Positions 20,805-28,744 of a stretch of DNA of 34,807 nt are shown here, in pieces (positions within the stretch are counted from its first letter, which is position 1; each line of letters opens with the position of its first letter). Made by a program: the position numbers and the translations under genes. This stretch comes from an uncultured Christensenellaceae bacterium. Lineage in GTDB: Bacteria; Bacillota; Clostridia; Christensenellales; MGBC116941. The stretch spans positions 17,548-52,354 of the forward strand of contig CAJUEF010000005.1 in NCBI GenBank assembly GCA_910585035.1, in the 5' to 3' direction. The notes beneath the pieces are model-generated. The model saw only the letters and a program-made list of their open reading frames with translations, was not told where the DNA came from and ran no database searches.

Positions 20805-20921
20805 ATGGATAAAGCTCTAAAGGTAGTAGATGCATTTACAAAGGAAAGAGACCCCCTGGGCAGCTATTCGGCTTGTCCCGATGAAGAGGAGCATCCGGTT
20901 CAGGACCAGGATGACCTTTAA
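20805..20921 (+). CDS. 38-residue acidic protein with DPLGSY and PVQDQDDL
   Basis: ATG at 20805 after GAGGTGATTAA, 32 bp behind the LysM gene and followed by a strong terminator, so this is a genuine small gene. The first half (MDKALKVVDAFTKERD) looks like an amphipathic helix. The second half is acidic and Pro-containing (DPLGSYSACPDEEEHPVQDQDDL). From memory, short clostridial proteins with a DP-GSY-G core and a PVQDADDL-like tail are widespread and uncharacterised. No function can be assigned. Confidence 0.75.
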   Translation: MDKALKVVDAFTKERDPLGSYSACPDEEEHPVQDQDDL

Positions 20922-20924
20922 AAT

Positions 20925-20985
20925 AAAACCGTCTGCAAGACAGCTTACCCGTTTTGGGAAGCAAGTTTTGCAGACGGTTTTTTTA
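20925..20985 (+). terminator. Terminator of the LysM/small-protein operon
   Basis: AAACCGTCTGCAA pairs with TTGCAGACGGTTT, with an inner stem GCTTACCC/GGGAAGC, followed by seven T. Confidence 0.92.
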
Positions 20986-21044
20986 ATTTATGGTATATTA
21001 TTATAGTAAGAAATATCTCTTTTATTTACGAAAGGAAAAGCAAT

Positions 21045-21725
21045 ATGGATATAGCGCCATTAAAGGTAATTGCCAAAATACATAATGATTTTACGTCTAA
21101 ATTTGGTATACCAAGGCAGAGCGGCCTTGAGGGTGGATTAATATCAAAAATAGTATTTGAGCCTGAGTACCGTAATAAAGATGCGGTTAGGGGGCTTGAG
21201 GGTTATTCCCACATATGGCTTATTTGGCAATTTTCCGCAATAGATAAAAAGGAGTGGGCGCCAACTGTGCGTCCGCCGGTCCTTGGAGGCAATAAACGCA
21301 TGGGGGTGTTTGCTACACGTTCGCCGTATCGTCCCAATAAAATTGGCTTATCCTCCGTAAAGCTGGAAAAGATTGAACTTAGTAAAGAGGAAGGACCTGT
21401 AATTTATGTGTCGGGAGCGGATTTGATGAACAAAAGTCCGATATTCGACATAAAGCCTTATTTGCCCGCTGTTGATTGCCATGATGACGCGTCAGGAGGA
21501 TTTACAGAGCAGATAGCAAAGAAAAAATTAAGGCTGGATATAGATGAGTTTTTGCTGGAAAAAATACCTGCAGTTAAAAGAGAAGGGCTTAAAGCAATTC
21601 TTGAAGGAGACCCCCGTCCTGCTTATCATGATGACACGGAGAGAATATATAAAATGGGTTTTGCAGGCTATGACATACACTTTAAGGTAATGGAGGGCGT
21701 AATTACAGTTATAGAGGTGGGGTAA
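21045..21725 (+). CDS. trmO: TrmO-type tRNA (t6A37) N6-methyltransferase
   Basis: 226 residues. The TsaA/YaeB fold is shown by an N-terminal strand with FGIPRQSGL, GLEGYSHIWLIWQF, the cofactor/active-site block MGVFATRSPYRPNKIGLSSVKL, VSGADLMNKSPIFDIKPYLP and a C-terminal DPRPAYHDD segment. TrmO uses S-adenosylmethionine to methylate threonylcarbamoyl-adenosine 37 in ANN-decoding tRNAs. ATG after GAAAGGAAAAGCAAT. Confidence 0.92.
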   Translation: MDIAPLKVIAKIHNDFTSKFGIPRQSGLEGGLISKIVFEPEYRNKDAVRGLEGYSHIWLIWQFSAIDKKEWAPTVRPPVLGGNKRMGVFATRSPYRPNKIGLSSVKLEKIELSKEEGPVIYVSGADLMNKSPIFDIKPYLPAVDCHDDASGGFTEQIAKKKLRLDIDEFLLEKIPAVKREGLKAILEGDPRPAYHDDTERIYKMGFAGYDIHFKVMEGVITVIEVG

Positions 21726-21825
21726 AGCATTTAGAGTTTGTAGAAATAACACTTATAATATGTTATAATCAGAAAAATATTAATTAAATATATGAAATTT
21801 ACAAATGACTTAAAAGAGGATATAT

Positions 21826-22626
21826 ATGGATACAGAAATTTTAAATTTTGGCATTTTTCCAGAGAAATTCAACATAGAACAAATTCTAAATAAAATTATT
21901 AGAGGAGATTGTTTGGAAATAATGAAAGCTATTCCAGATAAAAGTGTAGACATAATAATAACTTCTCCCCCTTATAATCTTTTGAACTCTACAGGAAATG
22001 GATTAAAGAAAAATACTCGTTGTGGAAAATGGAAAAATGCTGCTATAAAAGACGGTTATAAGGATTATGATGATAATATGCCTTATACAGAATATGTAGA
22101 ATGGCAAAAGCAATGCGTAGCACAAATGTGCCGTATTATAAAAGATGATGGAGCAGTGTTTTACAATAATAAAAATCGGGTTCAGGGTGGTTTATTGCAA
22201 GATCGCAGAGAGATTGTAAAAGATTTTCCATTAAGACAAATTATAACTTGGAAGAGAAGTGGAGCAATTAATTTTAACGCAGGTTATTTTTTGCCCACTA
22301 CAGAACAAATTTATTTAATTTGTAATAAAAATTTTAAACTTAAAAAGGGTGCTAATAAATGGACGGATGTATGGGAAATAAAACAAGAAATGAAAAATCC
22401 TCATCCTGCGCCGTTTCCTGAGGAATTAATAGATCGCATTGTTCAAAGTACTACAGGACAAATAATATTAGATCCTTTTGGAGGTTCTGGTACGACAGCA
22501 ATATCTAGCATAAAAGATAATAGGAATTTTATATTAATAGAAAAGTCAAATTTCTATTGTAAAATGGCTAAAGCGCGTATTGAAGGTAAGGAGGATTGGC
22601 GTGATGTCGACAGCTACTATGCATAA
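21826..22626 (+). CDS. Type II DNA methyltransferase, beta class (N4-cytosine or N6-adenine)
   Basis: 266 residues. Catalytic motif IV SPPYNL (47-52) precedes the S-adenosylmethionine motif I DPFGGSGTT (216-224), the order of beta-class amino-methyltransferases. SPPY is more usual for N4-cytosine enzymes. The region between carries the target-recognition part. ATG after AGAGGATATAT. Together with the endonuclease, whose start overlaps its last codons, it forms one coupled unit. Both genes are more AT-rich and more AGA- and ATA-rich than their neighbours, suggesting acquisition by transfer. Confidence 0.93.
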   Translation: MDTEILNFGIFPEKFNIEQILNKIIRGDCLEIMKAIPDKSVDIIITSPPYNLLNSTGNGLKKNTRCGKWKNAAIKDGYKDYDDNMPYTEYVEWQKQCVAQMCRIIKDDGAVFYNNKNRVQGGLLQDRREIVKDFPLRQIITWKRSGAINFNAGYFLPTTEQIYLICNKNFKLKKGANKWTDVWEIKQEMKNPHPAPFPEELIDRIVQSTTGQIILDPFGGSGTTAISSIKDNRNFILIEKSNFYCKMAKARIEGKEDWRDVDSYYA

Positions 22627-23686
22627 AAGAATTGAAAATTCTCCATTTAAAAATATATATTGGTTTTCAAGACATTTGTTAAATACAGATCAATACGGAG
22701 CTTTAGGAAAATCTAAGGAAATTCAGTTATTGAATGCAGTATCAATCATTGAAAATTTAATGAAACAAGATGAAATGACAAACGAAGAAAAACTTTTGGT
22801 TTGTAAAAGTACTTTAGAAAAAGAAATTAAGCTAATGGTTAGAGAAGGAACTAAAAATGCAGGCTTAGCAAATAATCTTATTGAGACTTTAGATAAAGAA
22901 ATTTCTACATTGAATGATGTAATTATTTTTTGTATTACTATGAAATATGTTGTTGTTCCAATAAATCATGCTATGGCAACTGTGCCAGCTGACGATAAAG
23001 AATTTTGCTATAAATCTGCAACAAATATATTGGATACGTTAGGAGAAGAAAAAGCAGGACTTGTGATTTCTACATGGGACAACTTGGGGGTTAAAGGTTG
23101 TTTAGACGCTGAGAGAACGGCGGTGGTAGAAGAATTTACAAAATTGATAGATAATTTATCATCACTAAACAATATAGAGCATACATCACTTGATGATAAC
23201 TTAATATTAACTGCTTTCGTACAAGAATTTGAACGTCGTTTAGGTCAAAAGCGTAAAGCTAGAGGTGGTAATTCTCTTGAAACTATTACAACATTTCTTT
23301 TCAATTATTATAAATTTCCATCAACAAAAATGCCAAATCATTTCGATCAAGATTTAGAAGTAGATAAATGGTTTAAATGTAAGGATGGCTGGACTATTGG
23401 CATTAGTTGCAAGAGAACGCTTAGAGAACGTTGGAAACAAGTAAGTCAAGCGGATAGAGGGACGTTGTCTCATTTTAAAATTAAAGAGTTATGGCATTTA
23501 ATAACATACGATAAAGATTTAAGTGACGATAAAATAGTTAGACTTGGAGAACAAGGACAAGTATTTTATCTAATGGACAAAAGTGATACATATAAAAGAT
23601 GTAGTGAACATATAGGTATGAAGGATTATGTTAGACCACTGTCACAATTAATATATGATATTAGATTTAATATTTATGGCAAATAA
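22604..23686 (+). CDS. Probable type II restriction endonuclease (PD-(D/E)XK-like)
   Basis: 360 residues. Position and overlap with the methyltransferase argue for the cognate endonuclease. The C-terminal third has a candidate nuclease core: DQDLEVDKWF, then WTIGISCKRTLRERWKQVSQADR, where acidic residues come before a strand bearing Lys, followed by a TLRERWKQ helix. That pattern resembles EcoRII-C-like enzymes. The N-terminal 200 residues are helical and unrecognised. AAGGAGG at 22588-22594 serves ATG 22604 or GTG 22601. Recognition sequence unknown. Confidence 0.75.
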   Translation: MSTATMHKRIENSPFKNIYWFSRHLLNTDQYGALGKSKEIQLLNAVSIIENLMKQDEMTNEEKLLVCKSTLEKEIKLMVREGTKNAGLANNLIETLDKEISTLNDVIIFCITMKYVVVPINHAMATVPADDKEFCYKSATNILDTLGEEKAGLVISTWDNLGVKGCLDAERTAVVEEFTKLIDNLSSLNNIEHTSLDDNLILTAFVQEFERRLGQKRKARGGNSLETITTFLFNYYKFPSTKMPNHFDQDLEVDKWFKCKDGWTIGISCKRTLRERWKQVSQADRGTLSHFKIKELWHLITYDKDLSDDKIVRLGEQGQVFYLMDKSDTYKRCSEHIGMKDYVRPLSQLIYDIRFNIYGK

Positions 23687-23713
23687 TAAAAATATTTTTG
23701 AATTTATTAATAA

Positions 23714-23746
23714 GAAAGACCTCATTAAAATTTGACGAGGTCTTTC
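23714..23746. terminator. Bidirectional terminator after the restriction-modification unit
   Basis: GAAAGACCTC (23714-23723) pairs with GAGGTCTTTC (23737-23746), followed by GTTATTTATT. It also lies behind the converging iron operon. Confidence 0.75.
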
Positions 23747-23754
23747 GTTATTTA

Positions 23755-23946
23755 TTAATTTATTATTTTATAAAGTCTATTTTTATGACATTCACCGGAC
23801 ATTGGACAAGTGCCGCATCCGCATCCACAAGAGGATTTGCCTTCTTTTTTGTTTTTAATCATGCGCATTATGATTAGCACTACGATGCAAAGTAAAACGG
23901 CGGCGACTATAATTGTTCCGATGTTTTCTTTTATAGCATTTAACAC
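23755..23946 (-). CDS. FeoB-associated Cys-rich membrane protein
   Basis: 63 residues. One membrane helix (about 9-30) is followed by a basic stretch and a Cys cluster SCGCGCGTCPMSGEC, the hallmark of the small Cys-rich proteins encoded next to feoB in Firmicutes. They are presumed to help iron handling, as FeoC does in proteobacteria. GTG start after AAGGAAGTGATTTAA. Last gene of the minus-strand iron operon, 25 bp after feoB. Confidence 0.9.
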   Translation of the reverse strand: MLNAIKENIGTIIVAAVLLCIVVLIIMRMIKNKKEGKSSCGCGCGTCPMSGECHKNRLYKIIN

Positions 23947-23971
23947 TTAAATCACTTCCTTATAAGCGAAT

Positions 23972-25246
23972 TTATGCTTTAGCCTGTGCGGCTTTGCGAA
24001 AAAGCTTTTTTGTGGGAGTTTCTTTGCGAAAAAGCATATAGCAGCCAAATATAACAAGGGCTATGGCAACGGCAGAGCCGATTATATTTCCGTCTCCCGT
24101 AAATAACATGCCAAGCTGGTAAATTACAAGGGAAACAGAATAAGCAAACAAACATTGGTAGCCAATGGCAAACAGTGTCCATTTTGCGTTATTCATTTCA
24201 CGCTTTATAGCTCCCATGGCAGCAAAGCAAGGTGCGCACAGCAGATTGAATATTAAGAATGAATATGCTGCAAGGGGAGTGAAGGTGGCTTGCATATTAA
24301 CCCATATTTGCCAGCCGTTTTCTGCAACTTCTTCAAAGCCACCATATAAAACGCCGAAAGTGCCGACGACATTTTCTTTTGCAATAAGACCTGTAATTGC
24401 CGCAACGGCAGCCTGCCAGTTTCCAAAGCCAAGCGGGGTGAATATCCATGCAAGGCTGTTGCCAAGAGCGGCAAGAAGGCTGCTTTCCATGTCTACCATA
24501 CCAAAAGAGCCGTCTGCAAAGCCAAAGGTGGAAAGGAACCAGATAAGGATGGTGGCAAGCATAATAACAGTTCCTGCTTTTTTTATAAAGGACCAGCCTC
24601 TTTCCCACATGGAATAAAATAAATTGCTTATGGTAGGCCAGTGATAAGCAGGCATTTCCATTACAAAGGGCGCCGGCTTACCCGAGAATACAGATGTTTT
24701 CTTTAAAATAATTCCCGATAACACAATGGCAAGTATACCGATAAAGTAAGCGCTTGGAGCTACCCACCATGCGCCGCCAAAAAGCGCACCGGCTATAAGC
24801 GCTATTATAGGAAGTTTCGCTCCGCATGGAATGAAAGAGGTAGTCATTATTGTCATGCGTCTGTCACGCTCATTTTCAATTGTTCTGGAAGCCATAATTG
24901 CAGGCACGCTGCATCCAAGACCTATAAGCATTGGAATAAAGGATTTTCCCGAAAGTCCAAAGCGGCGGAAAATTCTGTCCATCACAAAGGCAACTCTCGC
25001 CATATAGCCGCAGCTTTCCAGAAATGCAAGAAACAGGAACAGCACAAACATTTGAGGGACAAAGCCAAGAACAGCACCAACTCCGCCTACAATACCATTA
25101 AGAATAAGCCCTGAAAGCCACTCTGCGCAGTTAATGCTTTCCAGCCAGCCACTGACAAGTACAGGTATGCCAGGTACCCATACGCCATAATCAGCAGGGT
25201 CCGGCTCATTTATTGCAGACGCCTGTTCATAGTCGGCATATGTCAC
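23972..25246 (-). CDS. feoB: Ferrous iron transporter FeoB, C-terminal membrane part (separate frame)
   Basis: 424 residues containing the permease core: GAVLGFVPQMFVLFLFLAFLESCGYMARVAFVMDR (first Gate region), GLGCSVPAIMASRTI with the conserved Cys, TSFIPCGAKLPI with the second conserved Cys, then GLIAKENVVGTFG and a CAPCFAAMGAI segment near the end. It lacks the G domain, which is in the preceding frame. A GTG at 25246 overlaps the upstream stop as GTGA, with no good ribosome binding site. Its first residues (VTYADYEQASAINEPDP) read as internal FeoB sequence, so this is best explained as the second half of one interrupted gene. Confidence 0.9.
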   Translation of the reverse strand: MTYADYEQASAINEPDPADYGVWVPGIPVLVSGWLESINCAEWLSGLILNGIVGGVGAVLGFVPQMFVLFLFLAFLESCGYMARVAFVMDRIFRRFGLSGKSFIPMLIGLGCSVPAIMASRTIENERDRRMTIMTTSFIPCGAKLPIIALIAGALFGGAWWVAPSAYFIGILAIVLSGIILKKTSVFSGKPAPFVMEMPAYHWPTISNLFYSMWERGWSFIKKAGTVIMLATILIWFLSTFGFADGSFGMVDMESSLLAALGNSLAWIFTPLGFGNWQAAVAAITGLIAKENVVGTFGVLYGGFEEVAENGWQIWVNMQATFTPLAAYSFLIFNLLCAPCFAAMGAIKREMNNAKWTLFAIGYQCLFAYSVSLVIYQLGMLFTGDGNIIGSAVAIALVIFGCYMLFRKETPTKKLFRKAAQAKA

Positions 25247-26382
25247 TGAAAATTCTTCTTCAATGTTGCATAAACATATGCGGTTGCTGTAAGGTTTTCC
25301 GCCTCATTTTTGTTTATTCCTTGTGCTTCCATGGCCTCTTCAAAAGCTGCAAGGGAAAGACCGTATGGCTCGTATTCCTCTGCGGCTTTTTCATAGTCTG
25401 ACGCTCCAATGCCAAGCAGGTGCCAGCCGTCACCGAAAACTCCGTCGTTTGCCCAATCTGTTGCCCATGTGCCAACTGTTGTTACAGATATAAAATATAC
25501 AATAAACATAACTACGGCAAAAATAGGAAGGGCTAAAAACCTGTTAGTAACTATTTTATCTATTTTGTCAGAGGTTGTTAATTCTCCTACATTTGCTTTT
25601 TTATAGCAGTCATTAATAATTTTGCTTATGTATTCGTATCTCTCACCGGTAATAATGCTCTCAGAATCGTCGTTCATTACTTCTTCAGCGGTTTTAATGA
25701 TTTTTTGAATAATATCAGAAGAGGTTTTATCAAGTTTCAGTTTTTCAATTACATTTTCATCCCGCTCAAAAAGCTTTACAGCGTGCCAGCGCAAGGTGTC
25801 GTTGGAAACTTTATTTTTAATTAGTGCGGAAATATCGTTTATGTACTGTTCAACATTATTGCAAAAACGGTGTGCAGCTGCAAAGTTTTCATTGCTGTTT
25901 GCGGCATCTATGGCAGCTTTTGATGCTTCTTTTAATCCTGTTCCTTTAAGTGCGGATATTTCAACCACTTTGCAGCCAAGGGAAGATGAGAGCTTGTTTA
26001 TGTTTATTTTATCGCCGCGTTTATTTACCACATCCATCATATTTATTGCCACAACAACGGGAATTCCAAGCTCGGTAAGTTGGGTGGTAAGGTATAAGTT
26101 ACGCTCAAGATTGGCGCCGTCAACAATGTTTAATATAGCGTCAGGACGCTCATCAAGCAGGTAATCACGGGCAACAACCTCTTCCATTGTATATGGGGAT
26201 AGGGAATAAATGCCGGGCAAATCAATAAGCATTGCACCTTCATACCCCTTTATTTTTCCTTCCTTTTTTTCCACTGTCACACCTGGCCAGTTGCCCACAA
26301 ACTGGTTGGAGCCGGTCAGCGCATTAAATAAAGTGGTTTTTCCGCTGTTGGGATTTCCGGCAAGAGCTATTTTAATATTCAT
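25243..26382 (-). CDS. feoB: Ferrous iron transporter FeoB, N-terminal GTPase part (separate frame)
   Basis: 379 residues. G1 GNPNSGKT (9-16), G2 around GVTVE, G3 DLPG (54-57) and G4 NMMD (114-117) identify the FeoB G domain. The helical insertion domain follows (to about 265), then the first membrane helix (FLALPIFAVVMFIVYFISVTTVGTW). The frame ends at TGA (25243-25245) after TLKKNFQ, where an uninterrupted FeoB would continue into the next ORF. A one-base change in AAGAAGAATTTTCAG would restore it. ATG at 26382 after GAAAGGAATG. GTP hydrolysis regulates iron uptake, so a true split would need both halves to assemble. Confidence 0.92.
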   Translation of the reverse strand: MNIKIALAGNPNSGKTTLFNALTGSNQFVGNWPGVTVEKKEGKIKGYEGAMLIDLPGIYSLSPYTMEEVVARDYLLDERPDAILNIVDGANLERNLYLTTQLTELGIPVVVAINMMDVVNKRGDKININKLSSSLGCKVVEISALKGTGLKEASKAAIDAANSNENFAAAHRFCNNVEQYINDISALIKNKVSNDTLRWHAVKLFERDENVIEKLKLDKTSSDIIQKIIKTAEEVMNDDSESIITGERYEYISKIINDCYKKANVGELTTSDKIDKIVTNRFLALPIFAVVMFIVYFISVTTVGTWATDWANDGVFGDGWHLLGIGASDYEKAAEEYEPYGLSLAAFEEAMEAQGINKNEAENLTATAYVYATLKKNFQ

Positions 26383-26403
26383 GTTAATCATTCCTTTCAA
26401 AAT

Positions 26404-26421
26404 AGTTAGCTATAGCTAACT
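26404..26421 (-). promoter_or_regulatory. Metal-regulator-like operator directly upstream of feoB
   Basis: Perfect inverted repeat AGTTAGC-TATA-GCTAACT in the feoA-feoB gap. It matches the two sites before the first feoA, so feoB probably has its own regulated promoter. Confidence 0.75.
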
Positions 26422-26451
26422 AAAGAGTAAAAAATATATATAGAAAGGCGC

Positions 26452-26673
26452 CTATTCCACCTCAATCATAGACGCATCTTCTTTTCTAAGAGAAAGCTCG
26501 TAATTCCTAACGTGTACCTCTATAGGGTCGCCAAGAGGCGCAACCTTGCGGACTTCAATAGACGTTCCCTTAGTAATGCCCATATCCATTATTCTGCGTT
26601 TTACAGCTCCGCCGCCACTGAGTTTTACAACCTTTACAGTGCTGCCTACCGGTATTTCTTTAAGTGTTTTCAA
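26452..26673 (-). CDS. feoA: FeoA family protein 1
   Basis: 73 residues, an SH3-like FeoA domain: MKTLKEIPVGSTVKVVKL, GGGAVKRRIMDMGITKGTSIEV, APLGDPIEVHVRNYELSLRKEDA. FeoA is a small cytosolic partner of FeoB needed for full iron uptake. ATG preceded by AAAGGGGTTGAT. The divider to feoB contains an operator, so expression may be uncoupled from feoB. Confidence 0.93.
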   Translation of the reverse strand: MKTLKEIPVGSTVKVVKLSGGGAVKRRIMDMGITKGTSIEVRKVAPLGDPIEVHVRNYELSLRKEDASMIEVE

Positions 26674-26759
26674 AATATCAACCCCTTTTAAATTATTGTT
26701 TTTATATAAATTATTTTATTTATTAAAAATGAGTAAAAGGAAATAAATTTAAAATTGCA

Positions 26760-26969
26760 TCATATCATTATTTTATTTGCCATTTCTTTGTTTATTGCAA
26801 TACGTGAACCCTTGATACTTACTATAACATTGCCGTCAGATTTTGAAATTATGGATACTATTTCACCGACAATAAACCCAAGGCTTTCTAAAAATCTTTT
26901 TGCGTCGTCGTTTCCGCAAATCTTTTTAATTGTGTTTTTTTGTCCTCTATCTGCTAGAACAAGGGGCAT
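26760..26969 (-). CDS. FeoA family protein 2
   Basis: 69 residues, a more diverged FeoA-like domain (MPLVLADRGQKNTIKKI, AKRFLESLGFIVGEIVSIISKSDGNVIVSIKGSRIAINKEMA). Tandem FeoA proteins before FeoB are common in Clostridia. ATG after AGGAAGGATGAG. First gene of the iron operon. Confidence 0.9.
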   Translation of the reverse strand: MPLVLADRGQKNTIKKICGNDDAKRFLESLGFIVGEIVSIISKSDGNVIVSIKGSRIAINKEMANKIMI

Positions 26970-26997
26970 AACAACTCATCCTTCCTAGTATATAATT

Positions 26998-27049
26998 AGT
27001 TAGCATGAGCTAACAATATGATATAAAATTTAGTTAGCCTTAGCTAACT
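26998..27049 (-). promoter_or_regulatory. Two metal-regulator-like operators before the feo operon
   Basis: AGTTAGC-ATGA-GCTAACA (26998-27015) and AGTTAGC-CTTA-GCTAACT (27032-27049). On minus, TTGTTA-16-TATATA could be the promoter with the first box in its spacer. The dyad resembles DtxR/IdeR-type boxes (TTAGGTTAG-CTAACCTAA). The regulator encoded at 27499 is the likely binder. Confidence 0.8.
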
Positions 27050-27203
27050 TTTGTATTAGGATACATGAATTTAAAAGATATGTCAATACCCTTTAATTAT
27101 TTTTTTAATAATATATAACATATATACTAATAGTTAAAAAATATGCATATATTTTATTTTTTGTGTTAATAAATTTAAAATGCTTGCAAATTTACAATAA
27201 ATG

Positions 27204-27232
27204 TTGAATAAGGGGGATATTTGTAGTAAAAT
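27204..27232 (+). promoter_or_regulatory. Promoter of the DUF6440 gene
   Basis: TTGAAT (27204-27209), 17 bp, TAAAAT (27227-27232). No iron-type operator overlaps it. Confidence 0.6.
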
Positions 27233-27268
27233 TAAAACAATAAATAATGATTTAGGGGGGAATATTTA

Positions 27269-27430
27269 ATGAAGCGTTTTGAGAAGGTTTATAGCGAAGG
27301 TGTTCTTGAGGCTACTGAAATATGGGTTGATAAAGAAACAGGAGTTAATTATTTGTTTCATAGTAATGGAAATGCAGCAGGTTTTACTACGCTTATTGAT
27401 AAAGAAGGAAAACCGATTGTAACAAAGTGA
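27269..27430 (+). CDS. DUF6440 family small protein
   Basis: 53 residues, ATG after AGGGGGGAATATTTA. The single small beta-rich domain (ILV-like EIWVDKETGVNYLFHSNGNAAGFTTLIDKEGKPIV) matches the DUF6440 pattern as I remember it: VDKETGVNYLF, then a Gly-rich turn, then LLDKDGKPIV. Unknown function. It lies between the feo operon and the metal regulator gene and may be co-transcribed with the latter (69 bp gap). Confidence 0.8.
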   Translation: MKRFEKVYSEGVLEATEIWVDKETGVNYLFHSNGNAAGFTTLIDKEGKPIVTK

Positions 27431-27498
27431 GTTGTTTATAAAATTTGAAAAAAGCTTTGTTATATGATAACATTCACTTGTAAAAGAGGTTGAAGATT

Positions 27499-27867
27499 AT
27501 GAGGTTACAGGAATCAGGTGAAATGTATTTGGAGACAATACTTATTTTGTCTTTAAAAGGCGGCGTTGTACGTTCTGTCGACGTTGGAGAATATATGGGG
27601 TATTCAAAACCAAGTGTAAGCCGCGCTATTGGGCTTTTAAAGGATGGAGGATATGTTTTTTCCGATAGCGACGGGCATTTGCTGCTTACAGAAAAAGGCA
27701 GAGAAATTGCTGAAAAGATATATGAAAGGCATGTTATGCTTACCGATTGTTTGGTAAAAATGGGGGTAAGTGAGGAAGTTGCCTCCAGGGACGCATGTAA
27801 AATTGAGCATGACATAAGCGACGAAACCTTTGAGGCAATTAAACGCCATGTGGGTATACATAAATAG
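27499..27867 (+). CDS. DtxR/MntR-family metal-dependent transcriptional regulator
   Basis: 122 residues. The winged helix begins MRLQESGEMYLETILIL, has VDVGEYMGYSKPSVSRAIGLL as the recognition unit and GHLLLTEKGREIAEKIYERH leading to the metal-binding dimer helices (CKIEHDISDETFEAIKRHV, with Glu, His and Cys ligands). There is no C-terminal SH3 domain, as in MntR. ATG at 27499 after AGAGG. Being next to feo and three dyad boxes, it most likely represses the feo genes when ferrous iron (or manganese) is plentiful. Confidence 0.92.
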   Translation: MRLQESGEMYLETILILSLKGGVVRSVDVGEYMGYSKPSVSRAIGLLKDGGYVFSDSDGHLLLTEKGREIAEKIYERHVMLTDCLVKMGVSEEVASRDACKIEHDISDETFEAIKRHVGIHK

Positions 27868-27891
27868 TATTAATATAAAGAGTACAATAGT

Positions 27892-27936
27892 GCCACTTAC
27901 AATAATAAATGGATTTTATTGCAGGTGGCTTTTTTA
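27892..27936 (+). terminator. Terminator after the metal regulator gene
   Basis: GCCACTT..CAATAA pairs with TTATTG..AGGTGGC (one G-U), followed by six T. Confidence 0.85.
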
Positions 27937-27965
27937 TTTAATATTAAAAAATGAGTATGAATTTT

Positions 27966-28733
27966 TTATTGAAAAAACTTCATTATAAGCATGCCTGCCG
28001 CAAGTACAGTGAGAACTGCTCCTGTAACCAGGTTAAGCCTCTTTGGTTCTGCCTTGTTTGCAAAAATCGCTGTAAACTGTGCACCGGCAAGAGTGGCTGC
28101 AACGCATACAAAGAGAGTAAATAAATCAGGCATACCGCCTATATAAATGTGAGATACCGCACCTGTTAAAGCTGTGAAAGCCATGATAAAAACACTGGTG
28201 CCAACGGCAGTTTTAAGCTCGTAACCAAGTACGGAGGTGAGAATAAGCAACATCATCATTCCTCCTCCTGCTCCTATAAAACCGCATATAAAGCCGATTA
28301 TAATGCCGCAAAGAATGGACTGTACAAATTTGGCTTTAGTGCTTTTGTTTGCCTGAACTTCTTTGGTGGTCATAACCGGCTTTACCATGAATTTAATGCC
28401 TATAAACAGTGTTGCGTAAACTGAAAAGCTGCCCATGGTGCTGCTTGGAACTTTTGAAGCAATATAACTGCCGATAACGGTTAAAATAAGCACGCTTATT
28501 AGCATTACAATACCGTTTTTAATATCTAAATTTTTATTTTTACCGTAGGTATAAGCAGATATTGCGGATGCTAAAACGTCTGAAGCAAGAGAGATACAAA
28601 CTGCTTCATAAGGGTTAAAGCCGCAAAATATAATGAGCATTGGAGAAATTACGGCAGCAGCTGAAAGACCTGCGAGCCCTGTGCCTATGCCGGCTCCAAG
28701 ACCGGCAATAATATAAATTATAATATTAAACAT
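27966..28733 (-). CDS. TauE/SafE family anion exporter
   Basis: 255 residues and about eight membrane helices with the two-repeat layout of the family: GLGAGIGTGLAGLSAAAVISPML in the first half and GFICGFIGAGGGMMMLLILT in the second. Members move sulfite, sulfonates or other small organic anions out of the cell; the substrate is not evident. ATG after ATAGGAGAAATATTC, 11 bp after the MarR gene, with which it forms an operon. Confidence 0.9.
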   Translation of the reverse strand: MFNIIIYIIAGLGAGIGTGLAGLSAAAVISPMLIIFCGFNPYEAVCISLASDVLASAISAYTYGKNKNLDIKNGIVMLISVLILTVIGSYIASKVPSSTMGSFSVYATLFIGIKFMVKPVMTTKEVQANKSTKAKFVQSILCGIIIGFICGFIGAGGGMMMLLILTSVLGYELKTAVGTSVFIMAFTALTGAVSHIYIGGMPDLFTLFVCVAATLAGAQFTAIFANKAEPKRLNLVTGAVLTVLAAGMLIMKFFQ

Positions 28734-28744
28734 GAATATTTCTC

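Noticed and set aside
21745..21775. TTATAA-TATG-TTATAA before the methyltransferase as a controller-protein operator
   Set aside because: TTATAA is self-complementary and common in such AT-rich DNA, and no controller gene accompanies the pair.
25240..25260. Programmed -1 frameshift in feoB
   Set aside because: The AAG AAT TTT CAG TGA context is not a proper slippery heptamer (the AAT codon does not re-pair), and no clear downstream stimulator is seen. A simple one-base change or a true split is more likely.
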